NCBI GenBank assembly: GCA_030374805.1
Contig: JARGSG010000198.1
Coordinates: 124,001 to 188,000 of the forward strand
Source of the DNA: Gracilaria gracilis
Lineage: Eukaryota; Rhodophyta; Florideophyceae; Gracilariales; Gracilariaceae
Direction of reading: 5' to 3'
Length of the DNA: 64,000 nt
Positions 22,561 to 33,917 of the stretch are shown here, piece after piece. Within the stretch, counting starts at the first letter, position 1. Every line of letters starts with the position of its first letter. The notes beneath the pieces were generated by a model. That model had not been told where the DNA came from. It did not search any database and saw only the letters and a program-made list of their open reading frames with translations. Both the position numbers and the translations under genes were made by a program.

Positions 22561-23456
22561 TAGCTGTGTGCGCAATTGAGCGCCGGCGGGCAAGCGGTCG
22601 CACATTTTAGTTTGGCCAGTGCACGCTATGATACCGGCGCATTGCTCGGCGCCCGGCCCGCCACTGCGCTCACATTGACGTGGCTGTGGCGCTCTCGCCT
22701 TGCACGAGACCGACCGGTAACAACAGCCACGAACGAGCTAGCAGATATCCGACCTCCGTTGACACAGGACGCTTCGAAAGCCACTCGCCGCTTGCAAGCA
22801 AGGCACACTTGCGCATCCCACGAAGAGCGTCGCCCTCCGCTGCTTTGCCACCACAACTGCAACCGGCTCAACGGTGGCCAAGATATAGCGTGCTTTTAAC
22901 GGCGACGTTTGGTGCTTTTGTAGCTTCTCGTCGCTTGTCCTGCTTAGACAGAGAGGCAGTTGAGTCGCGAGGACAGTTGCGCAGATATCGCCTTGAAGAC
23001 AGATAGGCAGGCATAGAGCAGAGACAGTTGCGTCCTGCTCTAAACCGTGCGCTGTCTTGCAGAACCTCTCGCAGGGCTTCTTAATAGCCCCGGCGTCTGG
23101 TTGAAGCTCTGCGCCTCCCTGCTCCTTCCGCACCACATCGCTCACTCGCCGCTTCTTTTTTCAATCTCATTGTTCACACAACTGTGGAATTTGGCTACAG
23201 ATCGGGCTCAGATCGAGCGAGGCAGTGGCATCGACCTGTTCTGATGGCCGCTGCTCACCGCATCGCTCAACACGTTGTTGCTGCGCCTGTTTGCAGACGC
23301 TTTTCTACAGCCCGACGAGGAAGATGAGGACGAGACGGATGCCGGCGGATGCGGACTGGACTTTGATGGCCCAAAGGCAATGGCTGCCCCTGCCGAGAAA
23401 GACCATGCAGACGTAGGCTGTGCCAAGAGCGCACTATCGGAGAAACTAGAGGCTTC

Positions 23457-24794
23457 GTGTATCTTTGTGCATATCATTCAAATCATCGGCTTTGCGGAGA
23501 ACGCGTCTTGGGTAGTGATTGCGATGGTGTACAAGGCAATCAAACTGTCACGCGTTTATTGCTTCGAAAAACTGGTATTGGACATGGGGGTTCTGCTGTT
23601 CAAACCGATAGTGTATTACGTGTAGAAGACACTTCGTTTCCTGTGTCGCGAGGGACAACGAGTGTCCAAGCTACAGCTGACAAGCTCCGGATTCGGCTCA
23701 ATGGTGATCACGGCGTGAGCACGAGCGAGTCTCTCACCAGGGATACGCGCGCGTTGTTGCAGATGCTACGTTATCTGAACCACACCATGGTGACGTTTTG
23801 GACTGAAGATTGGATCGTGATGGTGGGAGAGAACAAGCACGTGGAACTAGAGCTGTGCAAGCTGGGTAGCGAGCCGATCAAAATCGATCTGGGATGGCAT
23901 CGCGACGTGGTGGAACGCACAAACGTCAAGCTGGAGGCATTGTTCACCAGAGAGCGGCTGCGCGAGGTGGATAGCGGCATACAATCAGTGCGCAAGCGCG
24001 CGGTGATAGTGAAGCTCTGCGCCGAGTTCAGCACGCCCAACCTGGAGCTGCTGGTGCGCAGCATGTCGCAGTTGGCGGCAGTGTGCGAGGCGTACGAACG
24101 CGGCTTGCGGATGACCAGCCGCAAGCGCGAGTCCATCTACGTGATGTGACTGGCCGTTTCCGTGGCGCTGATTGTGTTCTACGAGGGCGCAGGCGGGCTG
24201 CTCAAACCGTCTACCGACGTGCTCACGCCCGCGGTGGGGTGCGTTCACGCTGTGGGTGACCATCGGCAAAAGCGCCGCGTTGGGCGAAACGGAGGAAGAG
24301 ACGCATCAAGGCACACGAGAGCAACATGTGGCAGCCGTCACTACAATCTCGCTTGCGCAACACTTGTCAATTCAGATCGAGATTTTATCGCACTAGCGCC
24401 ACCTACGCAGTTCACCGCCACGTCACACGCTCACCTGCACGGGTGGTCGGGAGTGCTCCTGCAATGCAAACGGTACATCCGCATATGCGCTCTGTCGCTG
24501 CCAGCACGACACTGGGTGCCTGAGGGGTATCGCGAGACGACGCACGAGCATTTGGACAACGATGACAAGCGCGTGGACGGCTCTATCAGCGTGCTGGAGG
24601 CGGCCATTTGTCTGAGCATCTTCGAACACTACGACCAACTGCTCAAGTGGACAGCAGGGGCCGCGGTTGGCTATCGATCGCTTCGACGTGGTGGCCAGCG
24701 ACAGCGCCGGTCTGGTGCTCGTGGTGGGCGTCTCCCCATTGTGCCGCAATACCAACGTGCAATAGAACGCTTTTCTCTAAAACCCGTGGTATAG
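23457..24794 (+). pseudogene. Unknown gene, probably decayed
   Basis: The frame 23457-24149 (up to 230 codons, first frame without a strong ATG) has protein-like sequence: TWTEDW-like VTFWTEDWIVMV, ELELCKLGSEPIKIDL, and an amphipathic helical region ending RKRESIYVM. After its stop the coding character continues in other frames: VALIVFYEGAGGLLKPSTDVL, then AFTLWVTIGKSAALGETEEE. It ends at 24794 in a third frame. This pattern suggests one longer gene, possibly with a membrane segment near 24170, broken by frameshifts. I do not recognise a family. Confidence 0.35.
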
Positions 24795-25112
24795 CAAACA
24801 CACTGGCGACGCGGTTTGCCCTACATCAGAGTCATGTTATGGAAGAATGGGTGAACGTCGGTTTACTCTGGTGGTCGTCTGAGTCTAGTTGGATGACTAT
24901 CGTCTACCGCTACTGGAACTAGCCTACTTGTAGTCTGCGGTGCAGCGCACAGTCCGTGCTGTAGCCTACTCTGAGTGCTGCAGCCAAGTTATCATGCTGC
25001 AGCCGAGTCACCGTGCTCAGCCAAACTCCAGCACGAGTGGACCACTACGGAACTGATACATCGTCACTATACAAGATTCACACTCCCTCTCTTCCCTCGT
25101 TCCTTCCGTATC

Positions 25113-25661
25113 TCAACCGGTAGTTGAATGTGCACTGCGTGTCTCATGCAGCTGAAAGTTGAGACAGAGCCGACCAGAGAACAACAATAGTCCAAGTGAC
25201 TGCTCGAGAGGACTGTCTGTCTTCGTCAGAGGATCTACCAAATTCAACTTTCCAGGGATCCATATCATTCTGTCCACATTTTTTGTCTCAAACTCAAACC
25301 GTATAACGCTGACATCGGCTCGGATAGATCGATCCAGGCTATTGCAGCACGTAGACAGTGTAGTAAACAAGTCCTTTGAGTCGACAACAACAAAAAGGCT
25401 GACATCAATTCCAAGCAAGGTCTTCAGAGCCTTGGATAGCACTTTCCCTTCGTCTATCGCTTCGCCGGCTGCCAAAATCTCAGCCGAACCTATGGACTTG
25501 ACTGGCCTCCTTGACTTTCTCGAAGACCACGAAAGTGCATAGAACACAGAATCCTTCTCGAAATCTCCAAACAATATGCCTGCTATCCATCCAAGTTGTC
25601 CATAATCATCATGTCTGCTTGCATCAGCGAAGACCAAAATCGAAACTTCATACTGCTTGCA
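25113..25661 (-). pseudogene. RNase H domain of Copia-like element F
   Basis: The frame encodes VLVFADASRHDD-like sequence (ILVFADASRHDDYGQL), SSRKSRRPVKSIGSAEILAA, VVVDSKDLFTTLS and WIPGKLNLVDPLTK, the signature of Copia RNase H, including the catalytic acidic residues in ADAS, AEILA and DSKD. It joins the RT piece across element E, but in a different phase from the stretch immediately before the insertion, so F had already acquired a frameshift or acquired it near the junction. Confidence 0.85.
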
Positions 25662-25666
25662 GTCAC

Positions 25667-26109
25667 TGTTGATGAGTGTCGGGAGACAGGCAGACGGAAA
25701 GGAAAGATGGGGGCAGAACAAAAGGTCGAAAAGAGAAAGCGAACGGAAGGGCACACCTCTGGCGAACTGGCTTCTGCCTTCGCCGAGGTCACTCCCGGTC
25801 TTAGGCCGGGAGCTTTTATTGTGTTTGCCCGCGACCTCTTTGTCGAAGAGGATCGCTCGAGGTCGGCTCAGTGCGGATCCAGCAATGAACGCAAACCTCC
25901 AAAGAGTAAAGGAAATTCACATATGCAAATTTTACACGCGACTGTGTCAGCCCCATCTCGGTCCTACACTTTCCATCGCGGCTCATTTGGAGCAGCTGTT
26001 TGATCTGGTGAGCTCCTTGCTCCCTTCCACGCACCGCCCGAGGGATACGCGCCAGTGTACGCGTCCGTACACCTGTTCCGCCGCGTTGCTGTCGTGATAT
26101 TTCACAACA
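25667..26109 (-). repeat. 3' LTR of element E
   Basis: Starts TGTTGATGAG, ends TTCACAACA; 443 bp; preceded by target duplication GTCAC (25662-25666). Contains the uninterrupted site CGCGACTGTGTCAG that the Harbinger element occupies in the other LTR. Confidence 0.93.
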
Positions 26110-26150
26110 GCGCCCCATGAGCTGCCCTGCGTAAGCTCGTGGTAGCTCAG

Positions 26151-26708
26151 TTATATTGAATTCACGACGGCACGCTGCCGACTCGTGCCATTTGCAGAGA
26201 CATCGTCGATGTATTCCTGCGCCAGCACCGGGACATCCAATTTCAGTGACTTTAGAGTAACCCAATCCCATTCTTTGTCTGAAAACCCTTTCCATTTAAC
26301 TAAAAGCTGCACTTCACCGTCCCTTCTTCTTATATCTTCAAAGCGATCGATGACAAGCATTTCACCCTCCCGGTAGAAAAGATGTTCCTTAAGCGATTCA
26401 GTTACGTTGTAGTCCTTATTTCGAAAGAACTTTAGACGCCGACCGAGAACGTCCTGCTTCTTTCCATTCAAAAGATTCTCCACAGTAAAGATGTACTCCG
26501 ATTTGCACGAAACAACCCGAAACGGTCCAATCCACAACAAAGAAGGCTTTCTGCCTTTCTCGCGTTTCAGCAATCCTCGAAGAACAAAATCACCCTCAGT
26601 GAAATTGACTGGTCTGACGCCAGTTTTACGATTGTGCGCCTTGACTGCACACTCGCGTTTTCGACGAGTGCGTATCGCCACATCCTTGTGCATACTGTCG
26701 AGAGCAGT
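26151..26708 (-). pseudogene. C-terminal part of element E polyprotein with chromodomain
   Basis: Follows an in-frame TAG (26711-26709) after the integrase core. Contains a basic linker, an integrase C-terminal GPY/F-like module (GPFRVVSCKSEYIFTVENLL) and a chromodomain-like VQLLVKWKGFSDKEWDWVTL. It is in the same frame as the integrase, so the break is a simple nonsense mutation. Confidence 0.85.
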
Positions 26709-27815
26709 CTACAACCTACCAATGTTCATTCTCTGCTTTGCTCTCACTTCTTCGACGCTTTGGACTTCGGCCACGCCTCCAAACTTTCTCTTGATTGCTG
26801 TCAACGGGGAATCCTGCGGCAAACCAGTAAATGCGGTGAGTGGGCACCGGCTACCCAATCTCTCCAAGATGGAATTGTTTAGCGTCGACTGAACGATTGG
26901 AAGGACAGCAGGCCAGCACACCTGAGGAAGCTGAAATTCGGACAAAAGTGCTCTTGTAGCTCTCAAGAGTTCGCGACACACGACCTCGACTGTACCATTA
27001 GACCATGGGCAGTAGGCGAGAGTAAAGTGGTGCGAAGACTTCAGAGTCTCCCGCAAAAGATCGACCAGTTCATTCTTGAAGTGGGAACCGCGATCGGAGA
27101 CCCAGTTCTCTACGACGCCAAACGATGCAAACCAACGGATAAGGACCTCAGATACGACTTCTGCGGTAGCCTCCTTCGCTGGGGTAAGCCAGAGATAACC
27201 ACTGTGGTCATCCTTCAGAACTAGGACGTAGCAGTATCCGTCTTCACCTTTCGACATGTAACAGAAATCGAAATGCAGCATTTTGTTTGGTAGGTCAGCG
27301 TGCAGAGCGTGTCCAAGTGGTCTGCGAATGATCGTACCTGCTTCTGTACAGAGGCAGTGTAAGCAAGAACGGACAAAGGCTTCGACATCCTTCGGCATAT
27401 GCTCCCAATAGAAATGGCTCTGTAGTGTAGCTTGAGTCACTTTCCAACTACGATGTCCTCCCATTCCGGTGTGTGCCGCGACGAGTATCCTGAGCTTCAT
27501 CATCTGATCCTCGCTACAAATCCAATGGATTCCTTTCTCGTCCTTCCAACCTTCTTCTGTCTTCTTGAACCGCTTCGGCGGTTTTGAATTTGCGGTTTCT
27601 TGGGATGAGATAATACCCGGAAGCGAGGGCCAGTCCAGCCTAGAGTCTGTTCCAGGACTTATCGGTGCCAACAGTAGAGATTTGAGGCGGCCGATAGTGC
27701 GAGAGCTGATGGTTGCCTTGGCCTGTACGGCCCATCTTGTCAGCATGTTTGCCCAAACATTTTGCTCGCCGGGAAGGTGTTCGATAACGTATCGAAACGC
27801 GCTGAGTTTCAGGGC
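26709..27815 (-). pseudogene. Integrase of element E
   Basis: The frame continues from the RNase H frame after a TGA (27818-27816) that replaces the tryptophan expected after KLMR. It has the HHCC zinc-binding region (HTGMGGH, then CLHCLC) and the DDE core: HFDFCYMSKG, WVSDRGSHFKNE and NGTVEVVCRELL, with the three acidic residues present. PWSNG takes the place of the more common PQANG. It carries out strand transfer of the cDNA. Confidence 0.88.
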
Positions 27816-29790
27816 TCAGCGCATCAGTTTGCTTGCTGTGTGGCGTGCAATCCCGGGATTCTTCCCGTAGGGGTCGTATAAATATACGAGGTTGGCGTGG
27901 TCCGTGAAAATTGACACCTCCCGGCCAGTGATGAGGTAGTCGAGCCGGCACATTGCTTCGACTATTGCGAATCCCTCTTTCTCCGGCACGCTCCAATTCG
28001 AAGCAGATCCTGTAAAGGATCCCGACAAGAAACAAAGTGGCGAGTGGTTCTGTTTGTCAACATCTTCGTGCCATTGCGACATCGGCACTTGTGTCAGAAT
28101 TGCAGACCAGTGCGTATCTGACGCGTCCGTGAACAAACAGATCCTGTGGTCGGGTTTCGGGTGCGCAAGTTTCACAGAAGCGGCTAGTTGCTGTTTGATG
28201 GTGTCGAAAGCAGCATCGTGGTCAGCACCCCACGAGCTGGTGATGGAAATCTTGCGCACGGCTTGCTTCGTACGTTTTCCAGCTTTGGAGTAGGCGGCCT
28301 CCATCAGAGCGTGTAGTGGCGCCACGGTCTCTGAATAAGCTGGAATAGAGTTCCGCATCCAATTCGTAGCACACAGAAGCTGTTGGAGCTGATCTGCTGC
28401 CGTAGGCTTCTTCATTTCCATCAGAGAAGAGAAATGTCGTGGGTGATACTGGATGCCTTCCGAAGATATTATTCTTCCACAGAACTGTACTTCCTTGTCA
28501 AACAAATTTGACTTTTCGGCGTGTATCTTGATGCCGACCTCTTCGCAAACGCAAAAGTATGCTTCGAGACTGTCTAACAATTCCGTTTCGTTCTGTGCGT
28601 AGAATAAAAAATCGTCAAGCCACTGAATCATCTTGTCCACGCGGCCTGCGAACTTTTCTTGCAACACGGCTTGGAAATGCGTCCCAGAATCACTGCCACC
28701 CTGGAGCAGACGTCTGGAGGAGTAAATGCCAATGGGTGTCTGAATGGACATGAACTCCTGGGACCGTTCCTCCAAGGGTACCTGCCAGTACCCGTGTGCA
28801 AGGTCGATATTCGCAAAACAGGTGCTGCCGGCTACGTCCTGAAACTTCGATTCCAAGTGAGGCATAGACGGCTGGATTGGAATTGTTTGGGAATTGGGTC
28901 CTCGGAGATCTACAGTAAACCTTAGCTTGGTAGAGCCGGGCTTTGGTACAGCCAGGGCTGGGCTCGCCCATCTGGCCCTAGGGTTTTTGTAGATTGCTCC
29001 CACTGCCTCCAGCTCGCGGATCGTCTGGATAATAAAATCTCTCTGTTGCGGAGCGTAGCGACGTTGCGGGGATCTCAGGGGCCGTGCGTCCTGATTTGGG
29101 GTTATCACAAGCGCCGGAACTTTTGCTGGAGGGTCGGCTCCAAGTTTGATACGAAATATATCCCTGTACCTCTCCAACAAACTTTCCAGGCGATGCCTAC
29201 AGTGTTCCGAAATTCCGTTTTTCGTGGCGTTGGACAAAATCTTGTGAAAAGCGGCATTGATACACTCCTTTGAGTCTTTCCCGATTCCGGCTGCCAAGGC
29301 CTCGGGAAGAGAGATAGGGTCATCGTCAGCTGCCTGGTACGTCAACCCCTTGTACTTCGCCATTGCAAATTTCAATTGACTCTGGTCGAGCTCTGCAACG
29401 TCCCTGTCATGCACATGGGCGCTGATGTTTTCCAAATGGTCCTCTAAGTTGAATCCGATTGACTTGAGGAACAGTCTTCCGAGGAGAACTTCGTCCATGT
29501 CTGTGTCCACGACGTAAAATTCTATTCCACGGATCCGGAGAGGTATGTTTGGCCCAGGCAGTTGAATAGTGACGCACAGTTTGACTGACTTCGATTCAGT
29601 ACAGTCGATGCTCACATTCTTGAATGCGCCGCGGAGCCCAATTGGTGCGTCAAAAACGGTAACTTCGAGTGCTGGGTCTTTCTCCAAAATATCGTCGAGC
29701 ACGTTGTATGGTATGGCGCTGAAGTCAGCCCCATAATCTCCCAAAGCAACTGCGGGAATACTGTCTTCCAAAAAACGCGATACCTGCCTT
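27816..29790 (-). pseudogene. Protease, RT and RNase H of element E
   Basis: Starts in a -1 phase relative to gag at a run of six T (sense strand, near 29790). Protease-like DYGADFS, then RT: WASPALAVPKPGSTKLRF, FANIDLAHGYWQVPL, and the catalytic motif WLDD (QWLDDFLFYAQN) in place of the usual Y[IVL]DD. RNase H has LFTDASDTHWSAIL and PEKEGFAIVEA. The frame ends at a TGA where KLMRW is expected. Sequence is distinct from A, C and D, so E belongs to another Gypsy lineage. Confidence 0.87.
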
Positions 29791-30742
29791 CGCTGGCATC
29801 GGGAAGGTCAGAGTCGCTGGTTCTGACCGATTTTGCTGCCTTTTTCTTCTGAAAGTACTCGTCGAGAAGTTGCTTTCGTAAGTCGGGGCTCGTGATTGGA
29901 CAGTTCTTCACCATATGCGTTTGAACGCATTTTGGATTCAAACAGCGCTCGGTCCATTGCTTCTGCAACTTGTTGCTGTGGAGCACCGATCGGTGCTCGG
30001 TCTTAGGCGTTGTAGAACGCCCCTTGTCCATGTCGAAGCTTCGCGGCTTTCTCGGTTTGTCGTCTTTCTTCTCGAAATCCGAGCGGTTCCGTTTCTTAGA
30101 AACGTTCAAACGTGCGCGCGCTACCTCGTTGTCAGACACCTCTGTCGCAAGTGAGGCGACTTGGGTCCGAAAGAACTTGATATCGCTCTTTTCTGCTGAG
30201 CTCCAAAGAGCGCGTTTCATTCGGATTCTTTCACGGAGCAACGGCGGTTCGAATTTCTGCTCCATCTTGTTCATGAGATATTTGGCCTTCTCGGAATCAT
30301 TTAGTATTGAGGAAGCATTGTTGTGGTCCACTGCCTTGATGACCCCGATGACGAAAGATGTTACAGCTCCAGCGGGGTCTTCTTGGCACGGCGTGTAAGA
30401 CGTTGATGCCAATGCGGCGTTAATCCGTTCCGAAAGATCTCGCGGCGACCGCGAAAGTGCATTCTCAAACCACAAGTTGACCTTTTCTACAGTAGCCTCT
30501 TCGACAGTAATGGCATCCTGAATTTCTCCCATAATGCACAGAGCGTGTAAAGTACTGCTTTCGATACAGTCCTTAACGCTTGCCACGGTGATTTGGTTGT
30601 CTTCGTCTCGATTGCGATTGACATCGTTGCATTTATCCTTGTATGCTGCGTACTGTGTCTCAAACCTGATGAGGGCTGGTTGAGTGACTTTGTTAAGCTG
30701 AGGAGGTTTAATAAATGCAATAACGCCGTAGTTTGAAGCCAT
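29612..30742 (-). CDS. Gag of element E
   Basis: ATG at 30742 (MASNYGVIAF). An alpha-helical gag core without strong landmarks is followed by a very basic region (KKRNRSDFEKKDDKPRKPRS) and a zinc knuckle CLNPKCVQTHMVKNC (C-x4-C-x4-H-x4-C, one residue pair longer than the standard spacing between the first cysteines). The frame overlaps pol by about 160 bp at its 3' end. It is unbroken, unlike pol. Confidence 0.78.
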   Translation of the reverse strand: MASNYGVIAFIKPPQLNKVTQPALIRFETQYAAYKDKCNDVNRNRDEDNQITVASVKDCIESSTLHALCIMGEIQDAITVEEATVEKVNLWFENALSRSPRDLSERINAALASTSYTPCQEDPAGAVTSFVIGVIKAVDHNNASSILNDSEKAKYLMNKMEQKFEPPLLRERIRMKRALWSSAEKSDIKFFRTQVASLATEVSDNEVARARLNVSKKRNRSDFEKKDDKPRKPRSFDMDKGRSTTPKTEHRSVLHSNKLQKQWTERCLNPKCVQTHMVKNCPITSPDLRKQLLDEYFQKKKAAKSVRTSDSDLPDASEGRYRVFWKTVFPQLLWEIMGLTSAPYHTTCSTIFWRKTQHSKLPFLTHQLGSAAHSRM

Positions 30743-30830
30743 AATTGCTCCCAAGGTGACACAGGTTCCTGCACCGTTCTTGATTGCCTTCCTGCCGCCC
30801 GGTTCTCTTGCTCTTTGAGCCAAAGCGCTT

Positions 30831-31107
30831 TGTTGATGAGTGTCGGGAGACAGGCAGACGGAAAGGAAAGATGGGGGCAGAACAAAAGGTCGAAAAGAGA
30901 AAGCGAACGGAAGGGCACACCTCTGGCGAACTGGCTTCTGCCTTCGCCGAGGTCACTCCCGGTCTTAGGCCGGGAGCTTTTATTGTGTTTGCCCGCGACC
31001 TCTTTGTCGAAGAGGATCGCTCGAGGTCGGCTCAGTGCGGATCCAGCAATGAACGCAAACCTCCAAAGAGTAAAGGAAATTCACATATGCAAATTTTACA
31101 CGCGACT
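30831..31107 (-). repeat. 5' LTR of element E, first part (split by Harbinger)
   Basis: Matches 25667-25943 of the other LTR without a difference that I could see. It ends with ACT (31105-31107), one copy of the Harbinger target duplication, and continues at 39098. Confidence 0.92.
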
Positions 31108-31375
31108 GGGAGCATCCAAGAATTTAACACTGCGACACTACTACAGGGACTTAACCTCAGATCAGGACCGTCACTGACAGTGGAGCAAACAGAAAGCTTT
31201 CCATATCTCCGAGCGTACTTAAATTACCATGCAAACCAAGAAGCAACACGTCCGCTTCCCATCTTGGCTGCATTAGGTTTTGCCAAACCAACGTCGTGGT
31301 CGGTAGAACAAACATCGCTTCAACATCTTTATGTACCGTCTTTCTTGTATTCAAATATCTCAGTGTCTATGAAAT

Positions 31376-32251
31376 ATGAGTTCACTACCATTCAGTTTAG
31401 ACCCTGGCTCAAACAGAGAACAGAAAAACCAACAGAATTCCTGTGAGAAAACTAAGCACAATCACACAACAAACCGTCCCGTGAAGAAGAAAGCACAAAA
31501 ACGAGCACGCAGTACTGTAACGAAACAACTTGAACCAAAACCGCCGAAGAGATCCAGGAGTGGTGCAACCAACTACTCAGCATACGAGACAAGTTTTTTG
31601 CTTGATATTGTTGCACAAATTGAGCCGACGGGCGCTAAAATGTGGGCGCGTGTAGCTCAAGAGTACAACCGCCAAGCACAAATTGACGAACTTCAAGAGC
31701 GTAATGCGGATACTTTGAAAGACAAGTTTGACCGTCTAGTTTACGTCCGAAAAAAGACAGGTGACCCTTTATGTCCTTCACTGGTACGACGCGCGAAACA
31801 TATCAATCGAGACACACAAGCGAAAGTAATGGCCGCTGTTCTCGGCCCACATGATGATAATGGTAATCCTTCGGCAGCAGAGTTGCAAAATGCTCGTGAA
31901 ACAATCGCCGTAATGGGCGAAAGAAAAAACAAACGAAGTATTGGGCCTACCAGTCTTCCTGTAGTAAAGGGATTCCAACAACAAATAGTGAAGCAAATGG
32001 AACAGACGTCTCAAAGTATTTCCGACATGGTTAAATGGCTCACAGCTCCAAATGAGGAAATGAAACAAGGAACAAAATGCCCCATTGACAGTACTGGCAA
32101 TATTCGGAATATCATTCGCGAAGAGATGCAAGCTTGTGTTACCATTAATCTTCAGAACACAGTCTCCCTTGTTCGCCAAGAGGTGAAAGCGGCTCTCGCA
32201 GAACTGCTGAAGAGTAATGATCCCACTACAGCAGAATCTGTAACACACTAG
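31376..32251 (+). CDS. Myb/trihelix-like DNA-binding protein of the Harbinger element
   Basis: ATG at 31376. The N-terminus is strongly basic (VKKKAQKRARSTV, a likely nuclear signal). A SANT/trihelix-like domain follows from about residue 66 (NYSAYETSFLLDIVAQIEPTGAKMW, then ERNADTLKDKFDRLV), with the spaced tryptophan and aromatic residues of that fold. The C-terminal third is helical and could mediate partner binding. In PIF/Harbinger elements this protein binds the ends and helps import the transposase. Element D inserted at 32239 and replaced only the last five residues (GSKLE) with three encoded by the LTR (VTH) before a stop, so the protein may still be functional. Confidence 0.8.
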   Translation: MSSLPFSLDPGSNREQKNQQNSCEKTKHNHTTNRPVKKKAQKRARSTVTKQLEPKPPKRSRSGATNYSAYETSFLLDIVAQIEPTGAKMWARVAQEYNRQAQIDELQERNADTLKDKFDRLVYVRKKTGDPLCPSLVRRAKHINRDTQAKVMAAVLGPHDDNGNPSAAELQNARETIAVMGERKNKRSIGPTSLPVVKGFQQQIVKQMEQTSQSISDMVKWLTAPNEEMKQGTKCPIDSTGNIRNIIREEMQACVTINLQNTVSLVRQEVKAALAELLKSNDPTTAESVTH

Positions 32252-32491
32252 TACTACTTTAAGCTTCTCGATACACTGCTGTCTCTATTTAGTCACAACT
32301 AGCATTGCGCGTGACACTACAAGCTACGTCGCGTCGAATCTGTAGTTACACTCCTCCGCGAGCGAGTGTGTTCAGCGCAGTATAAAGACAGCGGTGTGCT
32401 CTGCCTCGTCCTCCTCTCGAGAGACAAGCAGTGGCCACCACCCTTCACCTGTATTCACCTTCGATCTGACATCTCGTCTCTTTGTATTACA
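32239..32491 (+). repeat. 5' LTR of element D
   Basis: 253 bp; contains a TATA-like GTATAAAGACAG at about 32380, which would start transcription near 32410. Its first bases supply the stop codon of the Harbinger Myb-like ORF. Confidence 0.93.
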
Positions 32492-32543
32492 ATTGGTAGC
32501 ATCATCTTACGTTCCTCACCGCTGGAACACCGCCCTCTAAACC

Positions 32544-33917
32544 ATGCCGCTGGCTTGTCAGTCCAAACTGGGCCGCCGGAACACTCCGACAGCTTCGTCC
32601 CACCAGAGTGCTTCCCATCATTCCGGTTCACACCCGACGACTCCCCCGACACAGCCTTCCGTGCATCACCCCTCAAACAATGGTTCAGGCTCGGCTCACT
32701 CCGCTCCGCAACCCCTGCCTCCTCCAACTCTGCCATCTGCGCACCAACAATCGAACCCTGTTCCTGTCTCCGCAACCTCGCAACCTTCGGTGCATGCGAA
32801 CCTACCTACACAGCCAACTCGGTCCGAATCTGTACCTACCTCAGAGGCTCCGGTGGGGAACACAGCAGCCATCAATTTGGTTTCCAGCAACATTCTTCAC
32901 CGCAGGTAGCAGGAACGAAACTCTTGTCAATGATACAGGAACAGCAGCAAACCATGTCTATGGTTTGTCGCTCAACTCAACACGCTTCAGAACCGCCTCG
33001 AAGCACCTCCCAGGTTACCATCCCCACCCTCACTGCCGCCGCGACGTAATCCGGAGAGTGTGCAGTGCGGCCAAACACTTCCACACCTGGTTCTTCCACA
33101 TCCCTCCTACAGGTCCTGAAGTCCTCAAATTTCTCGACCTATCATGGACGAGACAGCGAGCGCACGTCCATTAAGGTAAGATCATTCATATCCAACGTGC
33201 GAAAGGTAACATCTCTCTGTCCGTCCATCACCGATACACAGGAGGTCCACATTGCCTCTTGTCTTCTGCGCGACAACGCAGACAATTGGTACGCAACGTT
33301 CGATTCGCGATGGAAACCCGATCGCCACTCTCGATGAATCTCCAAGCTGCTATGCTCGGTGAGTTCGTCCCCGCCAACGAAACAGCTCTTGCGCGTGTCC
33401 AATTGATTCGCTTGCGTTTCAGCGATGGATCTCTTGAGAGCCATATCACGAAGTTCCGCCAGCTTGTAGATATCTGCGACACTCCTGTTTCAGAAGCGTT
33501 TACTTTCTTTCAGCTATCACTACCAGTCTTGTTCAAGAAGAAGTTTGTCCATTCCGCTTCCCTGACGGCCACCCTCCTAGCATGTCTGAAGTCTACAACT
33601 ACGTTCGTACCATCTATATCTCTGAGAAGTGGAACGAAGGACAAGCTGGACAGTCCTCAAAGTCGAAGAATGCGAAGAACAAAGATCGCTCCTCAAAGTC
33701 GTCCTCGGAGAAGTCTAACGAACCTTCGTTGATTGGAAAGGACCTCTCCAACGACTGCTGGGGACCTGCTGACATCCGTAACCCCCAGGAGAATCGCATC
33801 TACCGCGCCCACGACCGCTGCATGAAATGCGGAAAAGGACCCTGGAGCGACACTAGTCATCCTTGTCGCACCACCGTGGCTGGTGCCTCCGCTCAGAGAG
33901 GCCGTTCGAAAAACTAG
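32544..33917 (+). pseudogene. Gag of element D, broken
   Basis: ATG at 32544 opens a Ser/Pro/His-rich N-terminus (to 32909). The gag core then appears in other frames: VLKSSNFSTYHGR and CLLRDNADNWYATF (33065-33337), LGEFVPANETALARVQLIRLRF (33355 on), and finally a basic region with a knuckle-like CMKCGKGPWSDTSHPC ending at 33917. At least three frameshifts and one nonsense codon (33047) are needed to link these. The order and motifs are those of Gypsy gag. Confidence 0.75.

Noticed and set aside
24162..24794. 210-codon frame as an independent gene
   Set aside because: Coding character switches between frames along this stretch, so it is treated as part of a decayed unknown gene.
30487..30956. 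Minus-strand frames running from the LTR of E into gag
   Set aside because: They are read-through of LTR sequence in frames other than gag and start at non-ATG codons.
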